Both the position numbers and the translations under genes were made by a program. The notes beneath the pieces are model-generated. The model saw nothing but the letters and a program-made list of their open reading frames with translations, searched no databases and had not been told where the DNA came from. Positions 6,137 to 6,439 of a stretch of 6,439 nt of DNA are shown here, one piece after another (the first letter of the stretch is position 1; every line of letters begins with the position of its first letter). Origin of the DNA: Desulfobacteraceae bacterium (GTDB lineage: Bacteria > Desulfobacterota > Desulfobacteria > Desulfobacterales > UBA11574); NCBI GenBank assembly GCA_029857875.1, contig JAOUGB010000142.1, forward strand, positions 1-6,439, read 5' to 3'.

Positions 6137-6439
6137 GGTAGGGCCAAAAAAAAAGAGACGACAGCCGAAGAAACCGTTAAAAAGAGCGGCTAAAGGTAGT
6201 ATTCAAAAAACGTATCTGCTAAAAGCCTTTACCGGGCTTGGTATTCTGATACTCTTAGTTGTTATTGCCGGTGTTTTGACACACCATTTGATATCAAAAA
6301 AATATACAGTGTCGCCGATGATGAAACCCCGGGTCATAAAAACGCCCAGGTTTGAAATCTATCCAAAAAATGACATACCACCCCATAAACCCATACCGAA
6401 AACCAAACCCGCAGTACCCATAAAATTACCCAAAATTGC
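6108..6439 (+). CDS. N-terminus of a membrane-anchored protein, probably YibQ-type divergent polysaccharide deacetylase (truncated by window edge)
   Basis: About 110 codons are present before the window ends. The chain has a strongly basic cytoplasmic start (residues 1-39, with PKKKRRQPKKPLKR), one membrane segment at about 41-62 (AFTGLGILILLVVIAGVL), and a proline- and lysine-rich periplasmic linker ending in KLPKI. In the divergent polysaccharide deacetylase family (DUF610, E. coli YibQ), a similar anchor and linker lead to a NodB-like domain that usually begins with a PK-hydrophobic-DD strand. The window stops just where that would start, so the catalytic part is unseen. E. coli yibQ also follows envC, which supports the assignment by context. 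The ATG at 6108 is the longest option; the ATG at 6123 in the same frame is equally plausible. Neither has a well-placed ribosome-binding site, so translation is probably coupled to ctpA. Confidence 0.72.
   Translation, partial: MKSSRMSKNKVGPKKKRRQPKKPLKRAAKGSIQKTYLLKAFTGLGILILLVVIAGVLTHHLISKKYTVSPMMKPRVIKTPRFEIYPKNDIPPHKPIPKTKPAVPIKLPKI

Overview
This window looks like chromosomal DNA from a Gram-negative, AT-rich bacterium. Gene order and protein style suggest a sulfate-reducing or related Desulfobacterota lineage; this is inference from family resemblance only. Nearly all of the window from about position 407 to the end is one plus-strand operon devoted to the cell envelope and division. 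Intergenic gaps are 64 nt or less and several genes overlap.

Layout: (a) 1-131 may hold the last codons of an unrecognised plus-strand gene. (b) 132-406 is a non-coding leader with a sigma70-like promoter, a hairpin whose T-tract is on the minus strand, a second bulged hairpin and a small third hairpin. Two of these elements share a segment, so alternative folds are possible. (c) 407-1732 encodes a TolC-family outer-membrane channel protein. (d) 1729-2418 and 2432-3310 encode FtsE and FtsX, the ABC-type complex that controls peptidoglycan hydrolysis at the septum. (e) 3274-4704 encodes an EnvC-like amidase activator with signal peptide, SH3b domain, long coiled coil and a degenerate LytM (M23) domain. 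(f) 4769-6136 encodes a CtpA/Prc-type S41 processing protease with PDZ domain and an intact Ser-Lys-Gln catalytic set. (g) 6108 to the window edge encodes the N-terminus of a membrane-anchored protein, most likely the YibQ-type divergent polysaccharide deacetylase.

How they fit together: FtsE hydrolyses ATP in the cytoplasm, and FtsX carries the signal through the inner membrane to periplasmic EnvC. In characterised systems EnvC then switches on cell-wall amidases. A periplasmic CtpA protease is a plausible tuner of wall hydrolases or their regulators, and YibQ is a frequent neighbour of envC. The tolC-like gene is the unusual member. It overlaps ftsE by 4 nt (ATGA), so it is probably translationally coupled, yet no membrane-fusion protein or RND/MacB pump lies in the window. 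No mobile element, CRISPR array, tRNA or rRNA was recognised.

The most interesting points are the TolC-FtsEX coupling, the catalytically dead but SH3b-bearing EnvC, and the structured leader at 178-330, which could encode a small RNA or an attenuator.
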